A stretch of 64,000 nt of DNA from the NCBI RefSeq assembly GCF_001884135.1, contig NZ_MAOC01000077.1:1-64000 (forward strand), read 5' to 3'. Within the stretch, counting starts at the first letter, position 1. Each line of letters begins with the position of its first letter. The translations under genes were made by a program, and so were the position numbers. The DNA is from Bacillus nitratireducens. Its GTDB lineage: Bacteria; Bacillota; Bacilli; Bacillales; Bacillaceae_G. Below, piece after piece: positions 44,865 to 53,934 of the stretch. The notes below the pieces were generated by a model. It saw only the letters and a program-made list of their open reading frames with translations, had not been told where the DNA came from and ran no database searches.

Positions 44865-45146
44865 TTATTTCATAAAACCAGCCACAAGCATTCTCCAAAA
44901 ATTGCTCGATTTTCCTGCATACCCAATTTGAAAAATAGGGACCCTTATAATTGAAAACCATTTCGGTGTTTGTTTTTCTTTGTAACTCTGGTACTGTACG
45001 ATAAGCTTGTCCAATTCTTGACTAACTTGAATTGTCTCCATACTATTTAACCCACTTGTTAAACCTAATTGAATCATTTCTTCACGTTTCATATGAATAT
45101 CATGCGAAAGCTTTTCTAATGTGTACTTCCTTTTTACAGTAAACAT
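44865..45146 (-). CDS. Spo0E-like aspartyl-phosphatase
   Basis: The 93-residue product holds the Spo0E family pattern: helix with EEMIQLGLTSGLNSMETIQVSQELDKLIVQYQ (residues about 21-52), including GL, and the SQELD signature. Spo0E-type proteins remove phosphate from phosphorylated Spo0A. A C-terminal extension of about 40 residues (WFSIIRVPIFQIGYAG) is unusual and mildly hydrophobic. It is convergent with a sensor kinase gene and shares its terminator. ATG 45146 follows AAGGGGG. Confidence 0.75.
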   Translation of the reverse strand: MFTVKRKYTLEKLSHDIHMKREEMIQLGLTSGLNSMETIQVSQELDKLIVQYQSYKEKQTPKWFSIIRVPIFQIGYAGKSSNFWRMLVAGFMK

Positions 45147-45452
45147 CCATATCCCCCTTATTATTCTTCCATGCTCTCAACGTCTCTTCTACTTTAGTCC
45201 TTTAAACATTTAATCCTATTTGAAGAATCAGAAAATTTAACATTTTCCCCCTGTAATTTACAAATCTTTACCCTCACTTTGAGAATTATTACAAATTATT
45301 CTATCTTTGTAAATACATTCGCAATAATAGACATTTTTTTCATCTTCTTTTTTGTAAATACTCAGTAAACAGTGGATTCTCTATTTTCAATGTACTTTTC
45401 TTCGACATTTTTTGTTTAATTTATGTAAAAACGCAAAACATAATGATGATTG
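45147..45452. other. AT-rich intergenic region
   Basis: About 300 bases between the Spo0E-like gene and the bcr1 copy F. I see no ORF with a ribosome binding site, no clear hairpin and no strong promoter. Confidence 0.4.
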
Positions 45453-45610
45453 ATAAAGTGCAACTTTAATCAGTGGAGATTTTGCTCCCTCCAACTGATT
45501 ATTAGCCCTCACCAATCGGGCGTTTACGGGCAGTGGATCTCCCACCTAACTTCTTTGCTCTAGCCGAATTTTGAGGTGGGAATCTTACTGCCCGCAAATA
45601 GCAGGATAAA
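45453..45610 (+). repeat. bcr1-like repeat, full-length copy (F)
   Basis: ATAAA flanks at 45453-45457 and 45606-45610 bracket a 148-base unit starting GTGCAACTTTAATCAGTGG and ending CAAATAGCAGG. It ends 19 bases upstream of the start codon of the divergent polysaccharide deacetylase gene and includes much of its 5' region. Confidence 0.88.
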
Positions 45611-45629
45611 ATAGAAAGGAAATATTTAA

Positions 45630-46400
45630 ATGCGCAAATATACTATTACATTTCTCGTCTTCACCCTGTTCATACCCTTCTTCCTATTTCCTATTCAAGC
45701 AAACGCTCATACGAATAAAGTTGCTATTGTCATCGATGATTTCGGCAATAATATGAAAGGAACTGATAGAATGTTATCACTTCCTATTCCACTCACTATT
45801 GCTGTTATGCCATTTCTTCCTTCTACTAAACAAGATGCAATAGCTGCCCATAAAAAAGGACATGAAGTTATTATACATATGCCCATGGAGCCAATTAGAG
45901 GAAAAAAAGAGTGGCTTGGACCGAAAGCGATTACAACAGATTTAAGCGATGAAGAAATAAACAACCGACTCGAACAAGCAATTCAAGAAATACCTCATGC
46001 AATAGGAATGAACAATCATATGGGATCAAAAGTAACCGCCGATGAAAGGATTGTACGTCTTATACTTTCTGCCTGTAAAAAACACGGTTTATTTTATTTA
46101 GATAGTAAAACCAATCCTAATAGTGTTGTCCCAAAAATCGGTAAAGAATTAGGGGTACCAGTCATTGAAAATCAATTATTTTTTGATGATGTATATACGG
46201 CAAGTCATATTTCAAGACAAGCCCAATTACTCATCAAAAAAATTCAAGAAAAGCCAATAATGGTAGCTATCGGGCACGTTGGTCCTCCAGGTGAAATTAC
46301 ATCACGTGTTATTGAAACTTCTATTCCTAAAGTTCGCGAACATGCAGACTTCATTTTTTTATCTGATTTAGTATTATCTCCACCTCCTGTTTCAAAATAA
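45630..46400 (+). CDS. Divergent polysaccharide deacetylase family protein (DUF610, YibQ-like)
   Basis: The 256-residue protein has a signal peptide (hydrophobic core about 6-24, cleavage near ANAH) followed by the family sequence VAIVIDDFGNN (about 31-41), VMPFLPSTKQDA, HMPMEP, GMNNHMGSKVT and IGHVGPPGE. These follow the NodB-type barrel arrangement with Asp and His residues, but some ligands differ from classic deacetylases, so activity is uncertain. ATG 45630 follows AAAGGA. A bcr1 copy lies directly upstream. Confidence 0.85.
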   Translation: MRKYTITFLVFTLFIPFFLFPIQANAHTNKVAIVIDDFGNNMKGTDRMLSLPIPLTIAVMPFLPSTKQDAIAAHKKGHEVIIHMPMEPIRGKKEWLGPKAITTDLSDEEINNRLEQAIQEIPHAIGMNNHMGSKVTADERIVRLILSACKKHGLFYLDSKTNPNSVVPKIGKELGVPVIENQLFFDDVYTASHISRQAQLLIKKIQEKPIMVAIGHVGPPGEITSRVIETSIPKVREHADFIFLSDLVLSPPPVSK

Positions 46401-46420
46401 GATTCATTTCTCATACTAAA

Positions 46421-46457
46421 AAAGGTACCTATCTACATATTGCAGATAGGTACCTTT
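46421..46457 (+). terminator. Bidirectional terminator
   Basis: AAAGGTACCTATCT pairs with AGATAGGTACCTTT around ACATATTGC (46421-46434 and 46444-46457). It serves both convergent genes. Confidence 0.88.
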
Positions 46458-46467
46458 CCTTTTTAAC

Positions 46468-47091
46468 TTAAATATGATCTACATGACTCACCCTAAATCC
46501 CTTTTTCTCTATCTTTTCAATTAATTTCTTTAATTTTTTTTCATTTAACTCATCTGATATATTTACGATAATACGGCGAATATATTGATCACCATTATCA
46601 AGCGTAAACAGTCCACCTATATTGTATGCCTTTAACAATGTCCCCAGCTCTTTAATTGTTCCCTTACAATCTTGTGTTGCAATTGTTAATATATAACCAC
46701 CCGTCCGCATACCGAACGAATCTTCAATAACATCAAATACATTAGAATGTGTTAGAATACCGACAAATTCATTATATTCATTTAAAACCGCTAAAAATGG
46801 GAGACGACGAATCACGTAAAAAGCTCTAAAAAAAGAATCCTTTTCAAAAATAAACGAAGTTGGATCTTCCAACACATCTCCTGTACTTACATGCTCTAAT
46901 CCGCTATTACACTTCTTCTCTAAAAGATCTACTTTATAAATAATCCCCGTGAATTCCTTCTCATCTTCTGCTAATACGGGGATCGCCCTAAATCCCGTTT
47001 CATTCATAATTTGCAAAGCCTTTTCACCAGAATCATTCGTTTTGCAAAATGTCACCTGCTGTTTTGGCAGAAAATGATATTTAACTCGCAA
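46468..47091 (-). CDS. CBS-pair and ACT domain protein (AcuB-like)
   Basis: The 207-residue protein has two CBS motifs (about 5-60 and 70-130) followed by an ACT-like domain (ILTIATQDCKGTIKELGTLL...). The order matches B. subtilis AcuB. CBS pairs bind adenine nucleotides and ACT domains amino acids, so a regulatory role is likely. I start it at TTG 47091, which follows AAGGAGG; the longer frame upstream starts before that site and is unlikely. Confidence 0.75.
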   Translation of the reverse strand: MRVKYHFLPKQQVTFCKTNDSGEKALQIMNETGFRAIPVLAEDEKEFTGIIYKVDLLEKKCNSGLEHVSTGDVLEDPTSFIFEKDSFFRAFYVIRRLPFLAVLNEYNEFVGILTHSNVFDVIEDSFGMRTGGYILTIATQDCKGTIKELGTLLKAYNIGGLFTLDNGDQYIRRIIVNISDELNEKKLKKLIEKIEKKGFRVSHVDHI

Positions 47092-47216
47092 AATATGTTC
47101 CTCCTTACATGTCAACATGTAATCTATATATAATAAGGAGACCTATATTTTATGAGTGAAATTTACTTTTAAAACGCTTTCATTTTTATAGAATGGTAAC
47201 CTCTATGAATACACCT

Positions 47217-47846
47217 TTATATAACAGAACTTTTTGCCCCTTTTATCATTAAAAGCTTTACGTGATAGTTCATTAAATATTCTATACCTTCCAACCATTT
47301 TTTCGCTTCTTCTGGTGATTTTCCCCATACGATCATTCCGTAATTATGAACAAGGACTACTCCTCCACCTTCAGTAAAATTCGGAACATTACTTTCCAAT
47401 AAATCAGCGAACTTTTTTTCATCTTCTACAATTGGAATGGTCATTTCTGTAATGCCTTCTTTGCCAAAAACACGTTCCACGCTGCGTTTTTCGAATGTTA
47501 CTTCTCCTTCTTTCCCATATAGCTCTGACATTAAATGACTATCTACAGTCTGTACTTGTAAAATACATTCTGCACTGCTTTTTTTATAAATATCCGCATG
47601 CATAAACGACTCTGAAGCTGGTTTTTCTTCGTTTTCAAATACTGGCTCACACATGCAATTTACTACAATAAAGTCTTCTTCAGAAAATACTCCTTTATCT
47701 CTTCCCTCTACATTTATCAAAAATGTTAATGGCTCTTTTGACGTACACATCGATAAACTAATTTTTGTACCATAAAACCAATCGCGAAGTGCCAGTTCTG
47801 CCTTCACATCTTTTAATTCGTTCCATTTCTTCAGAAAAAATAACAT
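47217..47846 (-). CDS. Class II aldolase-fold protein, MtnB-like, zinc ligands missing
   Basis: The 209-residue protein aligns by eye with MtnB (methylthioribulose-1-phosphate dehydratase): LKKWNELKDVKAELALRDWF, EPLTFLINVEGRDK, KPASESFMHADIYKKSSAECI and the C-terminal VVLVHNYGMIVWGK. The LHVH zinc pair is QVQ (Q97, Q99) here and the NHG histidine is Tyr169, so all three metal ligands are gone, though the Glu79 position is kept. Catalysis is therefore doubtful. ATG 47846 follows GGGGGTG. It is not next to mtn pathway genes. Confidence 0.75.
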   Translation of the reverse strand: MLFFLKKWNELKDVKAELALRDWFYGTKISLSMCTSKEPLTFLINVEGRDKGVFSEEDFIVVNCMCEPVFENEEKPASESFMHADIYKKSSAECILQVQTVDSHLMSELYGKEGEVTFEKRSVERVFGKEGITEMTIPIVEDEKKFADLLESNVPNFTEGGGVVLVHNYGMIVWGKSPEEAKKWLEGIEYLMNYHVKLLMIKGAKSSVI

Positions 47847-48046
47847 TTCGTCACCCCCGGCGTAATATTAATATAATTTTCAAATCCTTTCTATGTAAAA
47901 GGAATGTTTTTTGATTATTCTAAAAATTTAATTAAATTATCACACGAGAATGCCTTTTTGTCAATATGGTTTCAGCACCTATCGGAAAAATAGACATATC
48001 ACCTATAAGCACTCCTGTCTATTTCTTACTTGATTTTGTACATATA

Positions 48047-48087
48047 AAAAATACGCTATTCTTCTTATTAAAGAATAACGTATTTTT
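48047..48087 (-). terminator. Terminator of ilsA
   Basis: AATACGCTATTCTT pairs imperfectly with AAGAATAACGTATT around TATTA, with T runs on both strands, just after the ilsA stop codon. Confidence 0.8.
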
Positions 48088-48095
48088 CTCATCTA

Positions 48096-50378
48096 TTATT
48101 TTTTTATTGCGTTATACAAAAATTGTGCATATTGTTCACGTGTTACGAAATTATCCCCTAAAAAGTTCCCATTCCCGTCACCTTTTGATATGTTATTATC
48201 CTCTAAAGCTTTCACATATCCTTCTGCCCAATGACCAGTTGGTACGTCTTTAAAGTTCTCCAAATTACTTTCATTTGCCTTTAACTGAAATACTTTTTGT
48301 AATACTACTGACATCTCGTACCTAGTTAATACTCCTTCTGGACGAAACTTCCCTGTACCATCCCCTTGCATAATTCCAGCTTTTGCAACTGTAGCAATAT
48401 CTTGCTCAAACATATGCCCTTTCGTATCTGTAAACATCTCTTTCTGCTCTACTTTATTTTCTAATTTCAAGTACCTTTGTACTAAAGATGCAACTTGTCC
48501 ACGGGTAATATTATCACCAAATCCAAATTGTCCATTTCCATATCCTTTAAAAATATTCTCTTTCGCTAAATAATTAATTGCTTCTTCTGACCAATGTCCT
48601 TTTGGTACATCTTTAAATTCTACTACTTCTACTTTTTCATCTTCTTTAGAAGTGTTATCCCCTTTGCTTTCTACTACATTTTGAATAACAGAACCAGTGA
48701 AGAAAATGCCTGTATCCGCAAATGGATCTTTCACTCCAAATTCATATACCTTCTCACCTGGTGTATTCCATTTCACTACACCATTACTATACGTACCATC
48801 ATCACTCTTCAGACGGATTTTTGTAGATACCTCGCCGTCTTTTTCGTATATAGGTACTTTTACTTCTTTATTTACTTCTGTATCCTCTAAAAAGACTTTT
48901 TGGTTTTGAACATTAATATAAGCTTTCTTACTTAGTTCTATTACTGGTCTAACATCGCGGATTTCATTTGCAACAAAACTTAAATATACTAACTTATTCA
49001 AATTACTAACTGGCGATAAGTCTGAAATATAATTTGCTTCTAAATCAAGCTTTTGTAAGTTTACTAGATTTGATAATGGAGTAATATCCTTTAACTCATT
49101 ATTAGGTAAATCTAATTCTGTAAGCTGAGTCATTTTAGCAAGTGGTGTCACATCTTCAATTTGATTTTTCCCGATAAATAATTTATTTAATTGATTCATT
49201 TGATCAATACCCGATAAATCTTTAACCTTATTACGCGTTAATACTAAGTCCTTTAAAGGTAATGAATATAACGGTTTAATATCTTCAATTTGATTACCTG
49301 CTAAAGTTAAGTATGTTACATTTTTCAACGCGCTTAATGGAGCAACATTCGTAATTTTATTATTTGCTAAATTCAAGTAATCTAGTTGTTCCATTTTCGC
49401 TAATGCTGTTACATCTTCTATTTGGTTGCCTGATAGATATAAACTTTTTACATTTTTCATTCCAATTAGTGGTGCAACGTTTGTAATTTTATTATTACTC
49501 AAATCAAGAGATTCTAAATTATCCATCTTAACAAGTGGTGTTACATCTGAAAATTCATTACCACGCAAAGCTAAATGATTTAATTGCTTTAAATTCGCAA
49601 AGAACGACGGATCTGTTAACTTCGCATTCGCAACTGTTAAAGATTTTAAATTCGGCATATATTTTAATGCACTATAATCAAGAATCTCATTCGTGTTTAA
49701 AAACAAGTCCTTTACTTGTAATAACTCTTCTTTCGTAATTGGTGTATTTAAATCTTTTCTATTAAATACTTTTTTATTAACAAGTTCTCTTAATTTGTTA
49801 TCTGTTATCATATTTTGATTATCAACTGGATTATCTGTTTCCGTATTGCCTGAATTAGAGTTATCGTCTGGTTTCTCTGTTTCTTTGTCGCTTACAGTTG
49901 GATCTTTAATTTCAAATTGAACTTGATATTTGTGATCGTATCCAATAGCTGGAATAAGTATATGCATTTGCATATTATGCTTCTTCTCAAATTCACCAAT
50001 TTCAAATTGAACTACTTTCGTTCCATTTTTTCTTTTGTCTTCTGACAGAACTTTCACATCATGAAATACACCAGGTTGATTTCTATCTTCTATTCTAAGA
50101 TATTGAAAATAATCGCTATCTTGCATTGTTACAGTAACAATTTTTTTCCCGTCTTCAATTGCTACTTTAGGATTTTTTATGTACTGAGAAACCATAGATG
50201 GCTCATCTTTTTGATCCTTATATATTTTAATCTCAGTATCATACGTGCGATCACTGGCTGCTGCTAACGACTGATTTGCTTCAATTTTTATTGCTGCTAA
50301 TGCTGGAGTAGAGTATGCAGCAAATGGAATAGCTAATGTTGTTGCTACTACTAGAGCTTTAATATAACTTTTTTTCAA
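48096..50378 (-). CDS. ilsA: IlsA, NEAT-LRR-SLH surface protein
   Basis: This 760-residue surface protein has a signal peptide (cleavage near PALAA, residue 28-29), a NEAT domain (about 30-165, with YDHKY at 147-151, the heme/iron-source YxxxY motif), an acidic linker, about a dozen 22-residue leucine-rich repeats (about 215-490) of NxI.DVTPL type, an Ig-like region and three SLH domains (about 590-760) for attachment to the wall polymer. The architecture is that of IlsA, which binds heme, hemoglobin and ferritin in B. cereus. Start is TTG 50378. Fur-box-like palindromes lie upstream. Confidence 0.93.
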   Translation of the reverse strand: MKKSYIKALVVATTLAIPFAAYSTPALAAIKIEANQSLAAASDRTYDTEIKIYKDQKDEPSMVSQYIKNPKVAIEDGKKIVTVTMQDSDYFQYLRIEDRNQPGVFHDVKVLSEDKRKNGTKVVQFEIGEFEKKHNMQMHILIPAIGYDHKYQVQFEIKDPTVSDKETEKPDDNSNSGNTETDNPVDNQNMITDNKLRELVNKKVFNRKDLNTPITKEELLQVKDLFLNTNEILDYSALKYMPNLKSLTVANAKLTDPSFFANLKQLNHLALRGNEFSDVTPLVKMDNLESLDLSNNKITNVAPLIGMKNVKSLYLSGNQIEDVTALAKMEQLDYLNLANNKITNVAPLSALKNVTYLTLAGNQIEDIKPLYSLPLKDLVLTRNKVKDLSGIDQMNQLNKLFIGKNQIEDVTPLAKMTQLTELDLPNNELKDITPLSNLVNLQKLDLEANYISDLSPVSNLNKLVYLSFVANEIRDVRPVIELSKKAYINVQNQKVFLEDTEVNKEVKVPIYEKDGEVSTKIRLKSDDGTYSNGVVKWNTPGEKVYEFGVKDPFADTGIFFTGSVIQNVVESKGDNTSKEDEKVEVVEFKDVPKGHWSEEAINYLAKENIFKGYGNGQFGFGDNITRGQVASLVQRYLKLENKVEQKEMFTDTKGHMFEQDIATVAKAGIMQGDGTGKFRPEGVLTRYEMSVVLQKVFQLKANESNLENFKDVPTGHWAEGYVKALEDNNISKGDGNGNFLGDNFVTREQYAQFLYNAIKK

Positions 50379-50410
50379 AATAATATCCCCTTGTCTTATA
50401 TATATTTTAA

Positions 50411-50464
50411 TTGATAATCCCTATCAATTACTAACATAATAAATGATAATGAATCTCATTATCA
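50411..50464 (-). promoter_or_regulatory. Two Fur-box-like palindromes upstream of ilsA
   Basis: TGATAATGAATCTCATTATCA (50444-50464) is a perfect 9-3-9 palindrome, and TTGATA-ATCCC-TATCAA (50411-50427) a second dyad. Both fit Fur sites; iron repression of ilsA is inferred and known for this gene. Confidence 0.8.
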
Positions 50465-50512
50465 TTGTCAATGGGAATATTACATTAAGTTTATAATTTC
50501 CCTAGATACAAA

Positions 50513-50542
50513 ATAAAAAAGCCTTTATTCAAAGGGCTTTTT
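50513..50542 (-). terminator. Terminator of the 39-aa gene
   Basis: AAAAAAGCC(CTTTG) pairs with GGCTTTTTT around AATA; the stop codon of the gene lies inside the left arm on the minus strand. Confidence 0.7.
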
Positions 50543-50648
50543 TACCTATCGTATGAAGAATTTCACTTTTTTCCTTTTCATTAATAACACCAATTTTTTG
50601 CAAAATGTTTGCATACAATACAAGTTTATTATATATCCGTTCTGACAT
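50529..50648 (-). CDS. Small cytoplasmic protein (39 aa), unknown function
   Basis: ATG 50648 is preceded by AAGGGGA. The 39-residue product MSERIYNKLVLYANILQKIG then NEKEKSEIL is mostly helical and charged, with no membrane segment. It stands alone between ilsA and the phosphonate operon, with its own terminator. Family unknown. Confidence 0.5.
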   Translation of the reverse strand: MSERIYNKLVLYANILQKIGVINEKEKSEILHTIGKKAL

Positions 50649-50768
50649 AATTCCCCTTCTTTCCTTCAACCAACTTTTTTTGTATTGGTAAATTATATGA
50701 ACGAGATGAGAAAATGTGTCCACTTTTTGCATAAATACAAATCTTTTATTTTGTTACTTACTGATAGT

Positions 50769-50798
50769 AAAACTCCTACCTAAAAATTAGGCGGGAGT
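50769..50798 (-). terminator. Terminator of the phosphonate operon
   Basis: ACTCCTACCTAA (50772-50783) pairs, with mismatches, with TTAGGCGGGAGT (50787-50798); TTTTACT follows on the minus strand. Confidence 0.75.
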
Positions 50799-50817
50799 CT
50801 AGATGTATTCATTTCAT

Positions 50818-51600
50818 TTAGCAAATTGTCCATTGAATATTATGTTTTTTGACTTCTTCTTCAAAACTATAAGGCATTTTCTTATCACAAATGACATGTT
50901 GAATATGAGAAAATGCTGCTATTCTATAATTCCCTTTTACGCCTACCTTTGTATGATCACATAAAATATATGTTCTCTCAGCTAGCTTAATCATCGCTTC
51001 TGAAAGTTTCGCCTTTTCTAATTCAAAGCTAGAAACCCCAAAGCCTGGCAACAACCCATCAATCGAAACGAATGCCTTATGAAAATGAAATTGATGGATT
51101 ACTTGCTGTGAAATAGACCCTGACACCCGTGAATGTTTTGGGGATACTTTTCCACCAATAAATAAAACCTCACCATGAAACATCTTTTTATTAATAGAAG
51201 ATATTAATTGTGTCGCTACTGGAAAAGAACTCGTAACAATTGTTAAATTTTTACGATGAACAAGATATGGTACCATTTGAAGTGGTGTACTTCCATCATC
51301 AATCGCAATAACATCTCCATCTTCTACAAACGTTGCTGCTTTATACCCAATTCTTTTCTTCTCTTCTATATGCAGCATTTCTCGTTCTAACATTGGTGCC
51401 TCTATTCCAGCTCCCGGAAGTTGAACGGCTCCACCATACACTTTCTTCAACTTCTTTTCACGATCTAATTCTTCTAAATAACGGCGAATCGTCTCTGTTG
51501 ATACTGCAAACTCTCTCGCTAATTCTGAAACTTTTACTTTCCCTTTAAACTCTACCTTCTCAAGAATTGTTCGCTTTCTTTCTTCGCCCACTACAGACAT
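50818..51600 (-). CDS. DeoR family transcriptional regulator of the phosphonate operon
   Basis: The 260-residue protein has an N-terminal DeoR helix-turn-helix (VSELAREFAVSTETIRRYLEELD, about 22-44) and a C-terminal DeoRC sensor domain, typical of regulators that sense phosphorylated small molecules. It is the last gene of the 2-aminoethylphosphonate operon, so a phosphonate-pathway intermediate is a plausible ligand. ATG 51600 follows GGGGTGAGG. Confidence 0.85.
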   Translation of the reverse strand: MSVVGEERKRTILEKVEFKGKVKVSELAREFAVSTETIRRYLEELDREKKLKKVYGGAVQLPGAGIEAPMLEREMLHIEEKKRIGYKAATFVEDGDVIAIDDGSTPLQMVPYLVHRKNLTIVTSSFPVATQLISSINKKMFHGEVLFIGGKVSPKHSRVSGSISQQVIHQFHFHKAFVSIDGLLPGFGVSSFELEKAKLSEAMIKLAERTYILCDHTKVGVKGNYRIAAFSHIQHVICDKKMPYSFEEEVKKHNIQWTIC

Positions 51601-51640
51601 AGCCTCACCCCATTTATATCTACCTTATAAACTGCCTTAC

Positions 51641-52825
51641 TTATACAAAGTTATAATTTTCTTTTTCAGTGAAAATCTCTTCATGAATATAAATACCACG
51701 CTTTTCTAATTCGTCAAAAATGATTTGTGGATTTTCAAAAGCTTCTTCAGGAGTAACAACACCGACTTTATTAACTACTCCTTTTGCAATTAACTCTGTA
51801 GCGACTCCGAATGGGATTCCAACATTTCTTGTATAAGCTCTTAATTTCTCCCAACCTACTACAGAACCATCAGATAACGGATGTGTATGATATAACACAT
51901 GCCTTTGTTTTTCATTATTTTTCATACCTACTACCTCTACATGAAGTGCATAACCATAAAGCTCTGTTTCTTTTCCTTCTTTCGATTTTAGTAGATACTT
52001 CGAAATACAATCCATAATACCTATTTCTTTACCTTTTATTTCAATTTGATCATTACGCAATATACCATAATCATATAAAGCACGAATGAGCTGCATATTT
52101 TGCTCAGGCCAAGTACCTCTCGTTTCAATCAGCACAACACCTTTGTCCTCCAATGCCTTCGCCAACGTAATCGTTTCTGAATGCGGGATTATATACTGCG
52201 TTGTTTTTCCATAAGGCGCTGGTAATTCGATTTCTCTTGGGCGCGCAAACGGAGGTACTTGCTTAAATTCCCCGTCTTCATACACTGTACGCGATGGTAA
52301 ATGTGGATCATATTCATATGTCGTTGTTTCTGTAATTGATGCAGAAAAAGCAATTGGGCGATATGAGCCATGGCTTACTCGAACTGACTCTACAGTATCT
52401 AGCTGATTTGCTGCATACATAGCCATCATTTGCGTTACACCTGGCGTCATACCGAACCCAGGTAAACATGTTTTTCCGTTTTGAACAAATATAGAATGGG
52501 ATTCATTTTCTTCACCAAATCCATTCAAGTTCACACCGTGACAGCCAGCATCTGCGATACAACGAGTGGACAATCCATTTAACTTTATCGTCGTGCCGTC
52601 CATTACAATGTCATAGCCTTTCATTTTTGCAATAGTATCCTCATGATTTGTCACATCGACTTTTACAAAATCAACGCGAGGATCGTTTAACCACTCTACT
52701 ACTTTTCGGCCTTCTTCTTCATTGAAATCAGCAACAGTAATTGTTCCAAATGATGAAAATTGGACTAAATCTAAAATTGCTTCACGACAAATTTTCCCTG
52801 CCCCACCTAAGCAAAATACTTTCAC
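51641..52825 (-). CDS. Saccharopine dehydrogenase-like oxidoreductase
   Basis: The 394-residue protein starts with a Rossmann dinucleotide loop GGAGKI (about 7-12) and continues as in the saccharopine dehydrogenase family ([50 protein letters not shown]). Family members act on alpha-imino or carboxyalkyl amino acids or serve other roles; no substrate can be read off. It overlaps phnW by four bases (GTGA) and follows in the phosphonate operon, which is unusual. Start GTG 52825. Confidence 0.8.
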   Translation of the reverse strand: MKVFCLGGAGKICREAILDLVQFSSFGTITVADFNEEEGRKVVEWLNDPRVDFVKVDVTNHEDTIAKMKGYDIVMDGTTIKLNGLSTRCIADAGCHGVNLNGFGEENESHSIFVQNGKTCLPGFGMTPGVTQMMAMYAANQLDTVESVRVSHGSYRPIAFSASITETTTYEYDPHLPSRTVYEDGEFKQVPPFARPREIELPAPYGKTTQYIIPHSETITLAKALEDKGVVLIETRGTWPEQNMQLIRALYDYGILRNDQIEIKGKEIGIMDCISKYLLKSKEGKETELYGYALHVEVVGMKNNEKQRHVLYHTHPLSDGSVVGWEKLRAYTRNVGIPFGVATELIAKGVVNKVGVVTPEEAFENPQIIFDELEKRGIYIHEEIFTEKENYNFV

Positions 52826-53919
52826 CCTATAACAACTCCTTTAGCAATACTATCAACTAAACGATTAATGTCTTCTTTATGTACATCACCGATATTTCCA
52901 ATACGGAACGTATCTACTTTCGAAATTTTCCCTGGGTAAATAACAAATCCGTACTGCTTTAATTCGTTATATAATTGCTGAAATTCAAATCCAGCTTCTG
53001 GATAAATGAAAGATGTAATAATAGGAGATTGATATTTTTCATCTACTAGTGGCTTAAATCCGATTTCTCCCATTCTGTTCACTAATAGTTTTTGATTGTT
53101 ATAATATCGATTGTAACGAGCTCTTACTCCGCCCTCTTTTTCTAGTTCCAGGAGCGCTTGATAAAAAGCGTGTACAACATGCGTAGGTGACGTAAAACGC
53201 CATTTTCCATTTTGATTTTCCATCGTTTCCCACTGATCGTATAAATCTAATGATAATGAACGTGCCTGCCCTTGACACTTCAATAATTCATCACGCTTTG
53301 CGATAACAAAGCCGAATCCGGGCACACCTTGAATGCACTTATTCGCACTACTAATTAAAAAATCAATTTGTAAATCAGCAATGTCTATTTCAATACCGCC
53401 GAAACTACTCATTGCATCAACAATTGTAACCTTTCCATACTGCTTCCCTAATTTACATACATCTACAATTGGATTAATAATACCTGTCGTTGTTTCACAA
53501 TGAACAACGGCAATATGCGTAATCTCTTTATCTTGTTGTAATAACTTTTCTACTTCTACAATATTAGTAGGCTCCCACTCTTCTGTTTGACTGACCACCA
53601 CATCTATATGTAACATCTCCGCCATTTGCACAATCCGTTTACCATAGGCACCATTTGTACAAATGAGCAGCTTTCCGTTTGTAGGAATAACAGAACCGAT
53701 TACTGCTTCAACTGAAAATGTACCGCTTCCCTGCATTAAAACTGTTGTGTACTTTTCTTCTTCCTTTGTTGCTAACGATACAAGCCTATTTCTTACATCT
53801 TGCACCATCGTATTATATTCAACATCCCACGTACACCAATCATATAACATAACTTCTTTTACAGTTTTTGTTGTCGTTAATGGTCCTGGCGTTAATAATA
53901 AGTAGTGATTTTCATTCAT
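52822..53919 (-). CDS. phnW: 2-aminoethylphosphonate--pyruvate transaminase PhnW
   Basis: The 365-residue PLP enzyme has the family start [24 protein letters not shown], and the PLP lysine in [14 protein letters not shown] (about 194). It converts 2-aminoethylphosphonate plus pyruvate to phosphonoacetaldehyde plus alanine. It sits between phnX and the saccharopine-like gene. ATG 53919 follows AAAGGGG. Confidence 0.95.
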   Translation of the reverse strand: MNENHYLLLTPGPLTTTKTVKEVMLYDWCTWDVEYNTMVQDVRNRLVSLATKEEEKYTTVLMQGSGTFSVEAVIGSVIPTNGKLLICTNGAYGKRIVQMAEMLHIDVVVSQTEEWEPTNIVEVEKLLQQDKEITHIAVVHCETTTGIINPIVDVCKLGKQYGKVTIVDAMSSFGGIEIDIADLQIDFLISSANKCIQGVPGFGFVIAKRDELLKCQGQARSLSLDLYDQWETMENQNGKWRFTSPTHVVHAFYQALLELEKEGGVRARYNRYYNNQKLLVNRMGEIGFKPLVDEKYQSPIITSFIYPEAGFEFQQLYNELKQYGFVIYPGKISKVDTFRIGNIGDVHKEDINRLVDSIAKGVVIG

Positions 53920-53934
53920 GATCCTATGCCCCTT

